In this document: positions 30,293-40,585 of the stretch, in pieces | How the letters are laid out: each line of letters begins with the position of its first letter | Position numbering within the stretch: the first letter of the stretch is position 1 | Source: Euglena gracilis | Lineage: Eukaryota; Euglenida; Euglenophyceae; Euglenales | NCBI GenBank assembly: GCA_039621445.1 | Contig: CP154955.1 | Coordinates: 39,750,426 to 39,814,425 of the forward strand | Reading direction: 5' to 3' | Length of the DNA: 64,000 nt | Program-made: the position numbers and the translations under genes | The notes under the pieces: generated by a model | Database searches by the model: none | Seen by the model: the letters and a program-made list of their open reading frames with translations, nothing else | What the model was told of the DNA's origin: nothing

Positions 30293-30985
30293 GTCGGTTT
30301 ATTTTGTTAATGAAAGGGATAGGGTTAGGTCGACTTGCACCCGAAAAGTGGTTGGCAGATAAAAGGGGTTTATTTTGTTAATGAAAGGGATAGGGTTAGG
30401 TCGACTTGCACCCGAAAAAGGGTTGGCGGATAAAAGGGGTTTATTTTATTAATGAAAGGGATAGGGTTAGGTCGACTTGCACCCGAAAAAGGGGTTGGCG
30501 GATAAAGGGGGTTTATTTTGTTAATGAAAGGGATAGGGTTAGGTCGACTTGCACCCGAAAAAGGGTTGGCGGATAAAAGGGGTTTATTTTATTAATGAAA
30601 GGGATAGGGTTAGGTCGACTTGCACCCGAAAAAGGGGTTGGCGGATAAAGGGGGTTTATTTTGTTAATGAAAGGGATAGGGTTAGGTCGACTTGCACCCG
30701 AAAAGGGGTTGGCGGATAAAAGGGGTTTATTTTGTTAATGAAAGGGATAGGGTTAGGTCGACTTGCACCCGAGAAGGGGTTGGCGGATAAAGGGGGTTTA
30801 TTTTGTTAATGAAAGGGATAGGGTTAGGTCGACTTGCACCCGAAAAGGGGTTGGCGGATAAAAGGGGTTTATTTTGTTAATGAAAGGGATAGGGTTAGGT
30901 CGACTTGCACCCGAGAAGGGGTTGGTGGATAAAGGGGGTTTATTTTGTTAATGAAAGGGATAGGGTTAGGTCGACTTGGGGTAAC
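30293..30985. repeat. Minisatellite of about 62 bp, ten copies
   Basis: The unit contains GGTTTATTTTGTTAATGAAA, GGGATAGGGTTAGGTCGACT, TGCACCCGAAAA and GGGTTGGCGGATAAA. Copies differ mainly in A/G run length and one T/A (TTGTTAA or TTATTAA). TAGGGTTAGG inside the unit is telomere-like. Confidence 0.95.
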
Positions 30986-32860
30986 ACACTGTGGGTAACA
31001 CAAGGGATTTTGTTATTTTGGGGCCCTGGGACAGTTGAGCAACAAAAGGGATTTGCCTCCCAAAACGGCTGGGTAACACAAGGGATTTTGTTATTTTGGG
31101 GCCCTCGAATAGTTGGGCAACAAAAGGGATTTGCCCCCCAGATCAGTTGGGCAAGAAAAGGGATTTGCCCCCCAAAACGGGTGGGCAACACAAGGCATTC
31201 TGTTATTTTGGGGCCCTCGAACAGTTGGGCAACAAAAGGGATTTGCCCCCCAAAACGGCTGGGTTACACAAGGGATTTGCCTCCCAAACGGGTGGGTAAC
31301 ACAAGGGAGTTTGTTATTTTGGGGCCCTGGGACAGTTGAGCAACAAAAGGGATTTGCCTCCCAAAACGGCTGGGTAACACAGGGGATTTTGTTATTTTGG
31401 GGCCCTCGAATAGTTGGGCAACAAAAGGGATTTGCCCCCCAAATCAGCTGGGCAACAAAAGGGATTTGCCCCCCAAAACGGGTGGGCAACACAAGGGATT
31501 TTGTTATTTTGGGGCCCTCGAACAGTTGGGCAACAAAAGGGATTTGCCTCCCCAAAACGGCTGGGTAACACAAGGGATTTTTTTTATTTTGGGGCCCTCG
31601 AACAGTTGGGCAACAAAAGGGATTTGCCCCCCAGATCAGTTGGGAAACAAACGGGATTTGCCCCCCAAAACGGGTGGGTAACACAAGGCATTCTGTTATT
31701 TTGGGGCCCTCGAACAGTTGGGCAACAAAAGGGATTTGCCCCCCAAAACGGCTGGGTTACACAAGGGATTTGCCTCCCAAAACGGCTGGGTAACACAAGG
31801 GATTTTTTTTATTTTGGGGCCCTCGAACAGTTGGGCAAGAAAAGGGATTTGCCCCCCAAAACGGCTGGGTTACACAAGGGATTTGCCTCCCAAACGGGTG
31901 GGTAACACAAGGGATTTTGTTATTTTGGGGCCCTGGGACAGTTGAGCAACAAAAGGGATTTGCCTCCCAAAACGGCTGGGTAACACAAGGGATTTTGTTA
32001 TTTTGGGGCCCTCGAATAGTTGGGCAACAAAAGGGATTTGCCCCCCAAATCAGCTGGGCAACAAAAGGGATTTGCCCCCCAAAACGGGTGGGCAACACAA
32101 GGGATTTTGTTATTTTGGGGCCCTCGAACAGTTGGGCAACAAAAGGGATTTGCCTCCCCAAAATGGCTGGGTAACACAAGGGATTTTTTTTATTTTGGGG
32201 CCCTCGAACAGTTGGGCAACAAAAGGGATTTGCCCCCCAGATCAGTTGGGAAACAAAAGGGATTTGCCCCCCAAAACGGGTGGGTAACACAAGGGATTTT
32301 GTTATTTTGGGGCCCTCGAACAGTTGGGCAACCAAAGGGATTTGCCCCCCAAAACGGCTGGGTAACACAAGGGATTTTTTTTATTTTGGGGCCCTGGGAC
32401 AGTTGGGCAACAAAAGGGATTTGCCCCCCAAAACGTCTGGGTTACACAAGGGATTTTTTTATTTTGGGGCCCTCGAACAGTTGGGTGGGCAACACAAGGC
32501 ATTTTGTTATTTTGCGGCCCTCGAACAGTTGGGCAACAAAAGGGATTTGCCTCCCCAAAACGGCTGGGTAACACAAGGGATTTTTTTTATTTTGGGGCCC
32601 TCGAACAGTTGGGCAACAAAAGGGATTTGCCCCCCAGATCAGTTGGGAAACAAAAGGGATTTGCCTCCCAAAACGGGTGGTAACACAAGGGATTTTTGTT
32701 ATTCTGGGGCCCTCGAACAGTTGGCCAACAAAAGGGATTTGTCCCCCAAAACGGGTGGGCAACACAAGGAATTTTGTTATTTTGGGGCCCTCCAACAGTT
32801 GGGCAACAACAGGGATTTGCCCCCCAAATCAGCTGGGTTACAGAAAGGATTTGTCCCCTA
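30986..32860. repeat. Higher-order minisatellite of about 75-80 bp
   Basis: Roughly two dozen units combine GGGTAACACAAGGGATTTTG, TTATTTTGGGGCCCTCGAAC, AGTTGGGCAACAAAAGGGAT, TTGCCCCCCAAAACGGCTGG and a second word ATCAGYTGGGMAACAAAAGG. A higher-order period of about 600 bp is visible (31,290-31,890 repeats at 31,900-32,450). Frames of up to 203 residues on both strands follow the period and are not genes. Confidence 0.95.
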
Positions 32861-33193
32861 AAAACGGTCTGAAAATTTCATTTTTTTTCTTTGGAGGGGG
32901 GGGGAGGTCGTGGGGTGGGCCGACCCTAAGTCGACCCTGAGGTGGCAGGGGGGGGGGGGTCGTGGGGTGGGCCGACCCTAAGTCGACCCTAAGGTTGTAG
33001 GGGGGGGGGAGGTCGTGGGGTGGGCCGACCCTAAGTCGACCCTAGGGTCGGCCCACAAAGGGTTTCTAGGGTCGCCACCCACTCCACAGCCTCGGGGGGG
33101 GGTCGACCATAGCGACCTTTGGCGACCTTTGGCGACCGTGGGCCGACCCTAGGGTCGGCCCACAACCCCCCCCCCAGGCCAGATCCGGGAGCC

Positions 33194-33635
33194 CGGGGGG
33201 GGGGGGGGGGGGGTCACGGGGGAAGTATGCCACTTTGGAGGTAGTCGGGAGGCAACATCCATGATGTTGCATCCCATCACGAGAAGGGCAGTACGCATCC
33301 TGAAATCGGTGACTTTCGAGTCCAAAAAAGTGGTCATTTTTGACCATTTTTGGGCCATTTTTGAACAAAAAAAATGCTTTTGGGCCCGAAAGTGGTCATT
33401 TTTGAAAGGGAATTTTGTCAGGATCTCTTGACCGTCACCTATTTTGGGAAGCATTTTGGTCAAAGGATGACGGCTTGTTTTTTTTGAAGCAAGAAAAATG
33501 CTTTTTTAAAAATAAAAAAAAACGTTATGGAGGGTTTGGGAGATAATTTTTGAACGCTTTTTGTTTTGAAACCGTGTATTGGGGCTCTGGCTTCACGCCT
33601 TTTTTGCACTTTTTTTTAGGGGACAATATTTTTGT
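33194..33635. other. Spacer
   Basis: 33,285-33,370 repeats GCATCCTGAAATCGGTGACT and AAAAGTGGTCATTTTT, also found inside the elements at 38,763 and 40,701. T/A-rich runs follow. No gene is supported. Confidence 0.35.
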
Positions 33636-33639
33636 GTCC

Positions 33640-33822
33640 TCCTTTTTTGAAGAAGCTTTTCTGCAATGTCCCGGCATGCTTGATGTGACGAAACGAAGAA
33701 GAGGGGAGAGGAGAGAGGGGATCTCCGTTTGATTTGGGAACCATGCAAGTTGCTTTTGACCCATCCTTCTTGAAGTGATCCCAAACCCAGGATGACATAT
33801 TCTGAAAAAAAACCTGTGTTGG
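33640..33822 (-). pseudogene. BED-type zinc finger, hAT-like remnant
   Basis: The minus strand reads NMSSWVWDHFKKDGSKATCM, then SSSFRHIKHAGTLQKSFF. W-x2-F/H-F, a Cys after KAT and an H-x3-H pair fit a BED finger at the start of hAT-type transposases; the second Cys is not obvious. It runs out into T-rich DNA and no further transposase is seen. Confidence 0.4.
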
Positions 33823-33824
33823 AG

Positions 33825-34185
33825 CGGGCAAGCGATTAACCAAAAATCGATTAATTGCGATTAATTGACCCCCCCCACAAAAGATCGATTCACTGATGGG
33901 GTCACAAACAATTAACCAAACTTCGATTAACCAAACAACCTTGCTTTTTTTATGGACCACGCCAAGGCAAATTTTCAATGCTTTCAACCAGAAAATTGAT
34001 GAAAAGCGACCAAAATTGCCACCTACATCAAAAAGCAGGTTGAAATGATGAATGAAAAGAAAGGCTGAAGTGATGAAGGTTGATGCATTGTATGAAAATT
34101 GAAGGCTCGATTCTCGGGTCACGGGCGGGTCACGGGGGGGGTCACGGGGGGGGTCACGGGGGTAGCACCCCCTCCGTCACACCGT
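33825..34185. other. Spacer with GATTAACCAAA words and GTCACGGGG repeats
   Basis: CGATTAACCAAA and ATTAACCAAACTTCGATTAA recur at 33,830-33,945. 34,118-34,165 is a short GGTCACGGGGGG array, an end type shared with 47,660-48,050. No gene. Confidence 0.4.
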
Positions 34186-34189
34186 TCTT

Positions 34190-34315
34190 CTTTGATTATT
34201 TGCGCAAATGCGCGCACAAACAAAAAATATGTTTGTTTGCGCATTTGCGCAAATGCGCGCATAAAACATGATTTTTGTTTGTGCGCGTATTTCCGCCCAT
34301 AAGCTTGCGCCGTCG
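34190..34315. repeat. GCGCAAATGCGC palindrome element
   Basis: Inverted TTTGCGCAAATGCGCGCA words around TTTGTTTGCGCATTTGC. Member of the short family described at 29,742-29,885. Confidence 0.65.
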
Positions 34316-34397
34316 ACAAATAATTTGACAAACCCACCAACTGGATGGCCCGTTGTTCTGTGCACCCACGGCTCCTTTGTCACACTGTTTTTCTATA

Positions 34398-34513
34398 CAC
34401 AAATTGTGGCTGAGCCCAGATTTCAACCTGAAAACGTGTTCAGCCAGGGGGCCCCCGAAGGGGGCCCCCTGAACACGTTTTCAGGCTGAAATCTGGGCTC
34501 AGCCACAATTTGT
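34398..34513. repeat. Cap palindrome of family-1 element (copy at 34.4 kb)
   Basis: Near-perfect inverted repeat of about 116 bp. The left arm opens ACAAATTGTGGCTGAGCCCA and continues through CCTGAAAACGTGTTCAG; the tip is GGGGGCCCCCGAAGGGGGCC. Identical arms occur at 44,792-44,904 and 51,397-51,509, always against a TTTAAAAACG family-1 end. Confidence 0.92.
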
Positions 34514-34835
34514 TTAAAAACGTGTTCAGCCCGCCAAATGCCTGCCCTGAAATTCGTGGTCATGAACACGTTTTCAATGAGGGCATTTGTGGCAATGACA
34601 CGTTTTCAGTGAAGGCATCCGGGTTCAGGCACGTTTTCAGTGAGGGCATCTGTGGCAACCCTGAGTAAAAAGCAAAAAACACTATCATGAAAAATCGGCG
34701 TGTGGTTGCGAGGCCGGGTGGTCCTCAACGAGTGAGGCGGGTCGGGGGCACTCTACAACACAACAGAAGGCTAGGTTGCCTTGGAGCACAACGAAACAGA
34801 GTGGCGGACATCACGGCACACGACACGCTTTACAC
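34514..34835. mobile_element. 3' end fragment of a family-1 palindrome-capped element
   Basis: It begins TTTAAAAACGTGTTCAGCCC, then CGCCAAATGCCTGCCCTGAA, then subterminal repeats ACACGTTTTCARTGAxGGCA, and continues into the region beyond the PHD stop (GAGGCGGGTCGGGGGCACTC). It is cut at about 34,835, just before the PHD codons, by the hairpin at 34,842. Confidence 0.8.
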
Positions 34836-34841
34836 AAAGAA

Positions 34842-34912
34842 ACCGTGTTTGGGCCGATTTCGAGACTTTAAAAGTCTTAAATCTTCGCCCAAAACACGGT
34901 TTCAAACAAGAA
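34842..34912. repeat. AAACCGTGTTTGGGC hairpin
   Basis: GAAACCGTGTTTGGGC, CGATTTCGAGACTTTAAAAG, TCTTAAATCTTCGCCCAAAA, CACGGTTTC form a self-complementary unit of about 68 bp with nested GACTTTAAAAGTC. Copies or relics lie at 21,056-21,115 and 59,453-59,505. It forms the junction between a family-1 fragment and the protease fragment. Confidence 0.8.
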
Positions 34913-34914
34913 CA

Positions 34915-35613
34915 GTGTTTTGGGCCAAGGTTTTAGGGGCATCCTTGTCAGCTGTCATGCGCCCTTCAAATTCTGGGTGAGAGGCATCACCACCTGTGTC
35001 GGTGATGAACACACGAACACCCTCACCAGTGCCACCACTGCCAGTCCTCTCCTCACTCAATGAAGAAAACTGTGCCAAAGGGCAGAATCCACCATTGAGG
35101 AGAAGGCTGGTTTGGGTTGTAAATGCCGTCCAAGGGGAGGAAGACTTGGTCGATACGGTCCAAATGCCAAGGGACGCCCATGTGATCCACTTGAACATTC
35201 TCTTCCACAGAAATCACACCTTCCATGGCAAGCAGCACCTGGAGGTGGTTCGAAACATCCTCTCCATTGGGGATGCAGATGCTGACAGCATTGAGCTGGT
35301 CACCAAAGTCTGTCCCATTGACATCAAGTTCGCTATGCCTCAAAGACCGGCAGTGATTCAGCTCAGTGAAACCTGTACGCTTGTTCATAGAAGAGGTGAC
35401 CTGATCCTCTGCAGCCTTGTCCGTCAAAGTGACAACGAACTCTGTACCATTGACGCAGCTACGGCTGCGGGCACTGTTCCCATTCGCCCGAGAAAGAAGA
35501 AACGGCTTGACGTCACCTTGCGGTTCGATGCGGGGCAGGTAATCATTCGTGCTTGGTAGTGAGAGAGCCGAAGATATTATTGCCGTTGTGAAAAGAAGAA
35601 CAGGATTCACCAT
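34915..35613 (-). pseudogene. Subtilisin-like (S8, proteinase K type) protease, N-terminal fragment
   Basis: The minus-strand frame opens at 35,613 with a signal peptide (MVNPVLLFTTAIISSALSLP). It continues through an inhibitor-I9-like propeptide (EFVVTLTDKAAEDQV; SMNKRTGFTELNHC), then PWHLDRIDQVFLPLDGIYNP, a typical entry into the mature enzyme. That frame stops at 35,053. Another minus frame carries GEGVRVFITDTGGDASHPEF, containing the catalytic Asp of the DTG motif. The change of frame near 35,070 is a frameshift or a mis-read micro-intron. The coding region then ends at the hairpin 34,842-34,912, before the HGTH and GTS motifs with catalytic His and Ser. It would be a secreted peptidase if intact; here it is a truncated fragment or a first exon. 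AGACAAAGAAAATGG precedes the start. Confidence 0.75.
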
Positions 35614-35619
35614 TTTCTT

Positions 35620-36115
35620 TGTCTGCAGAGGGAAGAAAAGAGCGGCTCAACGCCAACGCGGAGAACGTTGCTTCCTATCTGCAACTGTTGCGCAAAGACC
35701 ATGAAATGGTGCAGGGGGGCCTTGCAGGCCCAGGGCCTTTGCAGGCCCCTGGAGCAAAAATGATGTAATAGGTCGAAATGGTGTCCCATGGGGGCCTTTG
35801 CAGGCCTTGCACCAATTTTGTGAGGAGTCTCTTGGCCTGGAAAGACCCCCACAAACTGTCAACCATGAACCTGTCAACCAGAAAAGGCTACCCCCAAACA
35901 CTGCATACCCACCCTGTCCATTTTTCCCTGTCACTCCGAACCCACTGCTGAGAACATTGGGAGGCTGCCGACATTTCGACATCGTCGTTTGGGCCTGGAT
36001 TGGCCTCCACATCGCCGCATGTCAGGGCCTCTTCTCCCCTCCCAGAAGAGGCGTGTTCCTCGATAAATGCACAAAAAGGATAACGCGGAGGTTCTCAGGA
36101 GGACTGTATGGTGTA
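35620..36115. other. Region between protease start and LINE
   Basis: Balanced base composition on both strands, with short direct repeats (GGCCTTTGCAGGCCC and GGCCTTTGCAGGCCTT at 35,730-35,810). Frames on both strands are open for 120-150 codons but show no domain. It could hold the protease promoter or the 5' part of the LINE. Confidence 0.35.
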
Positions 36116-36119
36116 GCCT

Positions 36120-39100
36120 TTGTGGGCCCAGAAAACGGTGGAACAGCAGGGCACGGCCCATGGCTCCTGGTTTCCGATGAATGCGTTGCCGGTTTTCCCC
36201 CAACTGCCTTTCGCCCTACGGACTGCTGCCGGAAGTCCCGGCCTTGATGCTGGAGGCCGATGGCTCCAGGACCATCAAAGCGCTTCATTCCTCCCCTTGT
36301 TTGGCAACGTCCACCCTGCGGCTTTCCATTCACTACAACCCCCAACCCCAGCGCAATTGCCCATTCAATCAACTACTGCTTCTTCAGCGACGGCAGCCCA
36401 ACCACCACAACAATCATGTCCTGTTGGTTCCAGACAAAGGAACCCTTGCCAACCCGTCTCGCACTCCCAAGGAGATGCGGCCATGTTGCCCAATTCGCAG
36501 GACAGCACGCAACGCCGAGTATCTTGCTCTGTTTCCCCGGATGCATTCCCAGATGGCGGGGCAGCCTTGTCACCTGCTTTTGAAGAAATTGGTTTGGACA
36601 CCCGGCCGACGTTGGTCCACATCCCCCGTGGTGCCGTCGTGCAGGTCACTTGCACCTTCATCACCCTCCTCCGGAACTTGAATGCAAATCCTGGCTGGCG
36701 GACCTTGCACCATCTTTGGGCATTTCCAAAGCATAGCTGGCACTTCGTTTAAAACGAGTCAAAAAAACACGTTTTTTTAAAAAAAGACATGTTTTTTTAA
36801 AAAAAACAAAAAAAGCCATTGAGGGTCCAGGGGAAAATTTTTTTTGCCTTTAATTTTAGCTTTTTTTGCCCATCCTCGGTCAGAGAAAGACACCAAAAAG
36901 CATAGTTAAATTTTGCCTTTTGTTCCCGCGCTCTGTCAAAAAAGGACCTAGTTTGGAATGGTTTCAAGCCAAAATGGCAGAAAAACACCCAGTCGTTGAA
37001 AGCTGGGAGGAGTCTGCGTTGCCTGACTTGCCGCCACCAGCCCTGCGAACTAGGTCCGCTTCTGCAAGGGAAGAAGCCGCGGATATCGAGCGAATGGTGA
37101 ATCGCGTGAGCACTCTCGTGGGACATGGGGCGATGTCCAAGGCCTGCCGCGTGCTGACCTCTGATGGGGTTCGTGATTCTTCCGACCCAACCGTGATAGC
37201 CCAACTGCGGGCCCTCCATCCCCATGAGGAGCCTCCCGGTTTGGTCCTTGGGACCCTTCCCACAAATTGCAGTTTCCCCGGGATGCGGAATCTCTGCGCG
37301 AAAGGACGGTGGCCCTCCGCAAGGCTATCTGTTCTTTCCCAAAGGACTCCGCTGCAGGCCCCTCTGGCCTGCGGCCAGACCACCTGCGGAGCATGCTCGC
37401 TGACATCCCCGGTTCCCGGGCAGAAGACCTGTTGAAAACCTTGGATCTCTTTATTTGCGACTGCATTTCAAAGGGTGTCCATCCTCACATGGCACTAATT
37501 CTTGCGTCTGCCACACTCACCCCGCTCCGGAAGGCGGCCCCCTCCCCAAGCAACGGCAATGGCGCAGCCGGAGAGGGAACCCGACCAATCGCCGCAGGGG
37601 AGTGCCTCAGACGCCTTGTGGCCAAGGTACTCATGCACCACCAAGCCATCACGCAGACCCTCAAAGACCTTAGTCCGATGCAAAGCGGTGTAGGGGTCCG
37701 CAACGCCTGTAGCCTCACCGCAATTGGCCTGCAACTGATGACCGACGACCTCTTCCGCCAGAAGGAGGATCGTTGGGGCCTTTTGCAAATAGACCTAAGC
37801 AACGCGTTCAACAGCCTCCTCCGCGGTTCAGCATTGGACAGTGTCCGTCGAAGATGTCCTTCTGCGATGCCCTGGCTCGAGAGTTGCTACAGCCAACATT
37901 CCCAACTGTTTTGTGGGAAGCAAATGCTCACTTCGGCCAGAGGCGCCCATCAAGGAGACCCTTGTGGCCCAGCGCTGTTTGCATGGGGACTGCAAGATGT
38001 CCTCGAAGAGCTGTCCACTAAAGTCGAATGGCAGGGGTGGTACTTGGATGATGGCCATCTCCTGGGTTTGCCGATGCAGCTCCACACGGCACTTTCCACA
38101 CTGATCCATGAAGCGGGCAAACGTAGATTGGCGGTGAACCTTGCGAAGTGCAATCTCTGGGGCCCGGCCTTCACCTCCAGTTGCGGAGGTACACTGCCAG
38201 ATGGAATCCCGGTGGACAGCCCACTTCGCCAAGTACCCATCGTACCGTTTCTCAAGGATTCTGGCATCAAAGTTCTCGGGGTCCCATTGTGCCATCCGGA
38301 AGGCGATGCATTTGCCCGGCAGATTTGGAGGAAACGTGCAAACGGTGTTATGGAGGCGTGCCAGTCTCTTTCCAAGCTACCCCAGGCGCACCTCCAATTC
38401 ACCATTTTACGCTATTGCTTCACCTCTAGAAAAGTAAACGACCTTCTGCGAGCAACCTCATACACCCAGGGGCGCCCGGAGTGTGCAGCATTCAGCACAA
38501 TCCTGCGGAACTGTTTTGAAGGACTACTTGGTGGCCCGTGCACACCACAACAATGGGAGCAAATCTGCCTACCAATTCGCTTGGGAGGCCTTGGCCTTTC
38601 AGACCCCAGCTACATCCGCTTGCCTGCTCGAATTGCCGGCATCGTTGATTACTTTGGAGGCTAGGCACAGCGGGGGGGGGGGGGGCTGGGGGGGGGGGGG
38701 CGAGCGGCCGCGCGGGGGGGAGGGGGGGGGAGGGGGGTCCGAAGGCGGCCGCGCGGGCGGCTCGCATCCTAAAATCGGTGATGTTCGGGTCCAAAAAGTG
38801 GTCATTTTTTTCCCATTTTTGGACAATTTTTGACCAAAAAAGTGCTTTTTTGGCCGCGCTCTGCGCTGAGCGCGCGGCCCCCAAATTTGCCATTTTATGT
38901 CCGAAAATCGTCATTTTTGGTCATTTTTGGTCGTTTTTGGGCCTCAAAAAAGTCGCGATTTTTTCACAAAATTTTTTTTTCTTGGCCATGCTAGGCACAG
39001 TGGGGGGAGGGGGGGGTCCAGGGGGTGGGCGAGCGGCCGCGCGGGCGGCCGCGCGGGGGGGAGGGAAGGGGGGGTTCCGGACCCCCCCCCCCGAGCGGCG

Positions 39101-40129
39101 CGCCTAGCCTCCTTTCGCCGTGGGCCGGAGCCATTGGGAATCCCATCAGCCTTCCCCCGTGCTCCTGCAGACACCCTGGATTGTTTGCGGGACGCTTCCA
39201 CCACCCTCGGAACCACCGCTCCCCTTCCACAATGGCTGGAGGACTTGTCTCTAATCCAAAACGCTCAGAGCCCCCATACCTCTCAGAAATGGTGGAACGG
39301 CCAATTTTCCACTGCCCGACAAGCGCTGCTTACCCGACAATTGCCTCCACAGGATCAAGTATGGTTCAAAAGCCAATGCCAGCCTCATGCGATGGCGTGG
39401 GCTGCAGCCACACCGAGCACCGCCACACGCACGCTCTTGCCTTCTGCCGAATTCCGCTGCCTCCTTCGGTGGAACATTGGCATGCCATTGAGCGACGTTG
39501 CCTCCACCAGTGGCTTGCTCTGTCCAAAATGCCAGGGGATTGCGGATGTCACGGGTCATCACCTGTTGTGCTGCGAATTCAACAACCTTTACAAGCGGCA
39601 CACGCCTGTCCAAGACTTTCTCACTTCCCTGGCGCAACGTTGTGGCTTCCAAGCCAAGAAAGAGCAACGGGCTGATGACAACACCCGCCCTGGCGATGTT
39701 TTTGTTCCACGATTGGACAGTGACGGACCCGTGGCAATCGACGTCACCATTCGCCACACCCAAATTCCAAGCAACCGTCTTGGTCGTGCAACCCAACTGC
39801 AAGCCTGGCAAGAGAGGCAAGGAGCCGAAAAACACCGGAAATATGATGCCGCCTGCGCAAGGCGGAAGGGGCGGCTCACTGCCTTCGTGCTTGACTGCTT
39901 CGGCGGACTGGGCCAAGAAGGCTGCACACTGATGTCCACCCTCCTCAAAGCCCTGCTGGGGCAGCGGGAGGGGTGGCAGCAGCGCCAAACCGAAGCAGAG
40001 GTCTGGCAAGGCCTCTCCCTGACACCAGCCAAAGAGATATCGAAACAACTTGTGTGGTGCTTCTACACTGAACCATGCACAAATGCCGACACCTCCTCCA
40101 CAGGCTCTCACTCTCCCTACTCAAACTAA
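36120..40129 (+). pseudogene. LINE-type retrotransposon ORF: RT, CCHC knuckle, restriction-like endonuclease
   Basis: Several frames join into one degraded protein. 36,560-36,750 has PTLVHIPRGAVVQVTCTF and a trailing W ... FPK block typical of the N-terminal zone of such RTs. 36,974-37,240 reads SAREEAADIERMVNRVSTLV and SKACRVLTSDGVRD. A frameshift near 37,235 leads to 37,267-38,652: GPSGLRPDHL, RPIAAGECLRRLVAKVL, QIDLSNAFNSLLR, GAHQGDPCGPALF and the catalytic YLDDGHLLG. After the insertion at 38,656-39,112 the same frame resumes: CPKCQGIADVTGHHLLCC (zinc knuckle), then RPGDVFVPRL and VAIDVTIRH, the PD...D core of a restriction-like endonuclease, ending at the stop at 40,129. Order RT-knuckle-nuclease fits R2-type LINEs. 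It would reverse-transcribe its RNA at a nicked target site; this copy is inactive. Confidence 0.85.
38656..39112. mobile_element. GGAGGCTAGGC-ended element inserted in the LINE
   Basis: Perfect 11-bp inverted ends GGAGGCTAGGC and GCCTAGCCTCC are flanked by the 3-bp duplication TTT (38,653-38,655 and 39,113-39,115). Removing the element plus one TTT keeps the RT frame open across the joint, so this is a clean insertion into an intact frame. Internally it has G runs, GCGGCCGCGCGGGCGGCCGC palindromes and a second internal CTAGGCACAGTGGGGGG, so the left end is duplicated inside. Non-coding, 457 bp. Confidence 0.9.
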
Positions 40130-40529
40130 ATCCAAACCCCATTTCACCGCAAACCGTGCAAACGACAACACACACACGCCAAGGAAGGCAGCACAAGAAC
40201 CACCCGAGACAAACATGCCAACGAAGGCAACAAGAGCCACACACCCCTCCCCCCAAGCACTATATATTGAAGGTGAGCCTCGCTCATTTTCCCTCGCAGC
40301 AGTAACGACACAAACACGCCAAAGAAGGCAACACCAGAACACACACGCCCCCCCCCCTGGCACTTTATATATTGAAGATGAGCCTCACTCATTTTCCACT
40401 GACCTCTCACCCAGTCACCGAACACCTCTCTGTAAACCCCTCAGTACCCCTCAGCTACCGCTGACCTGTGAGCGCACAGAGAGTCATGAGGAAGTTCTCC
40501 TTGTGGCGAGGGCCAAAAGAGACGTTTCC
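40130..40529. other. LINE 3' region with tandem duplication
   Basis: Two direct copies of about 115 bp contain ATATATTGAAGRTGAGCCTC, CTCATTTTCC and ACACGCCAARGAAGGCA. This probably represents the 3' untranslated part of the LINE. A further CCCCTCAG duplication lies near 40,440. Confidence 0.5.
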
Positions 40530-40585
40530 CTGGGACTGTTGCGCTCGCGCTGATTGTATGGTACATGGATGACGGTACTGTCATT

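Larger units (their letters stand above)
29969..33193. mobile_element. Foldback element, 3.2 kb, enclosing two minisatellites
   Basis: The left arm (29,969-30,295) and right arm (32,890-33,193) are inverted: ATCTGGGCTGGG, GTTGTGGGCCGACCCTAGGG, GGTCGCCAAAGGTCGCC, and two to three units of CGACTTAGGGTCGGCCCACC are mirrored on the right. Everything between is tandem repeat (30,293-32,860). No gene is present; the arms are mosaics of palindromic GGGCCGACCCTAGGGTCGGC words. An alternative is an inverted pair of satellite blocks flanking unrelated arrays, but the mirrored ends argue for one unit. Confidence 0.7.

Noticed and set aside
30293-32860. Possible CRISPR-like repeat-spacer arrangement
   Set aside because: The units are contiguous or variants of each other, there are no unique spacers or cas genes, and the context is eukaryotic.
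30905-32861. Many 100-203 residue ORFs repeating FALEQLGNKRDLPPK or PFCCPTVRGPQNKK
   Set aside because: They follow the 75-80-bp minisatellite in several frames on both strands; no selection for one frame is visible.
35798-36247. 149-residue plus-strand ORF and overlapping minus-strand ORFs at 35.6-36.4 kb
   Set aside because: Both strands are equally open because of balanced GC; no domain and no start context. It is noted only as possible LINE 5' DNA or protease promoter.
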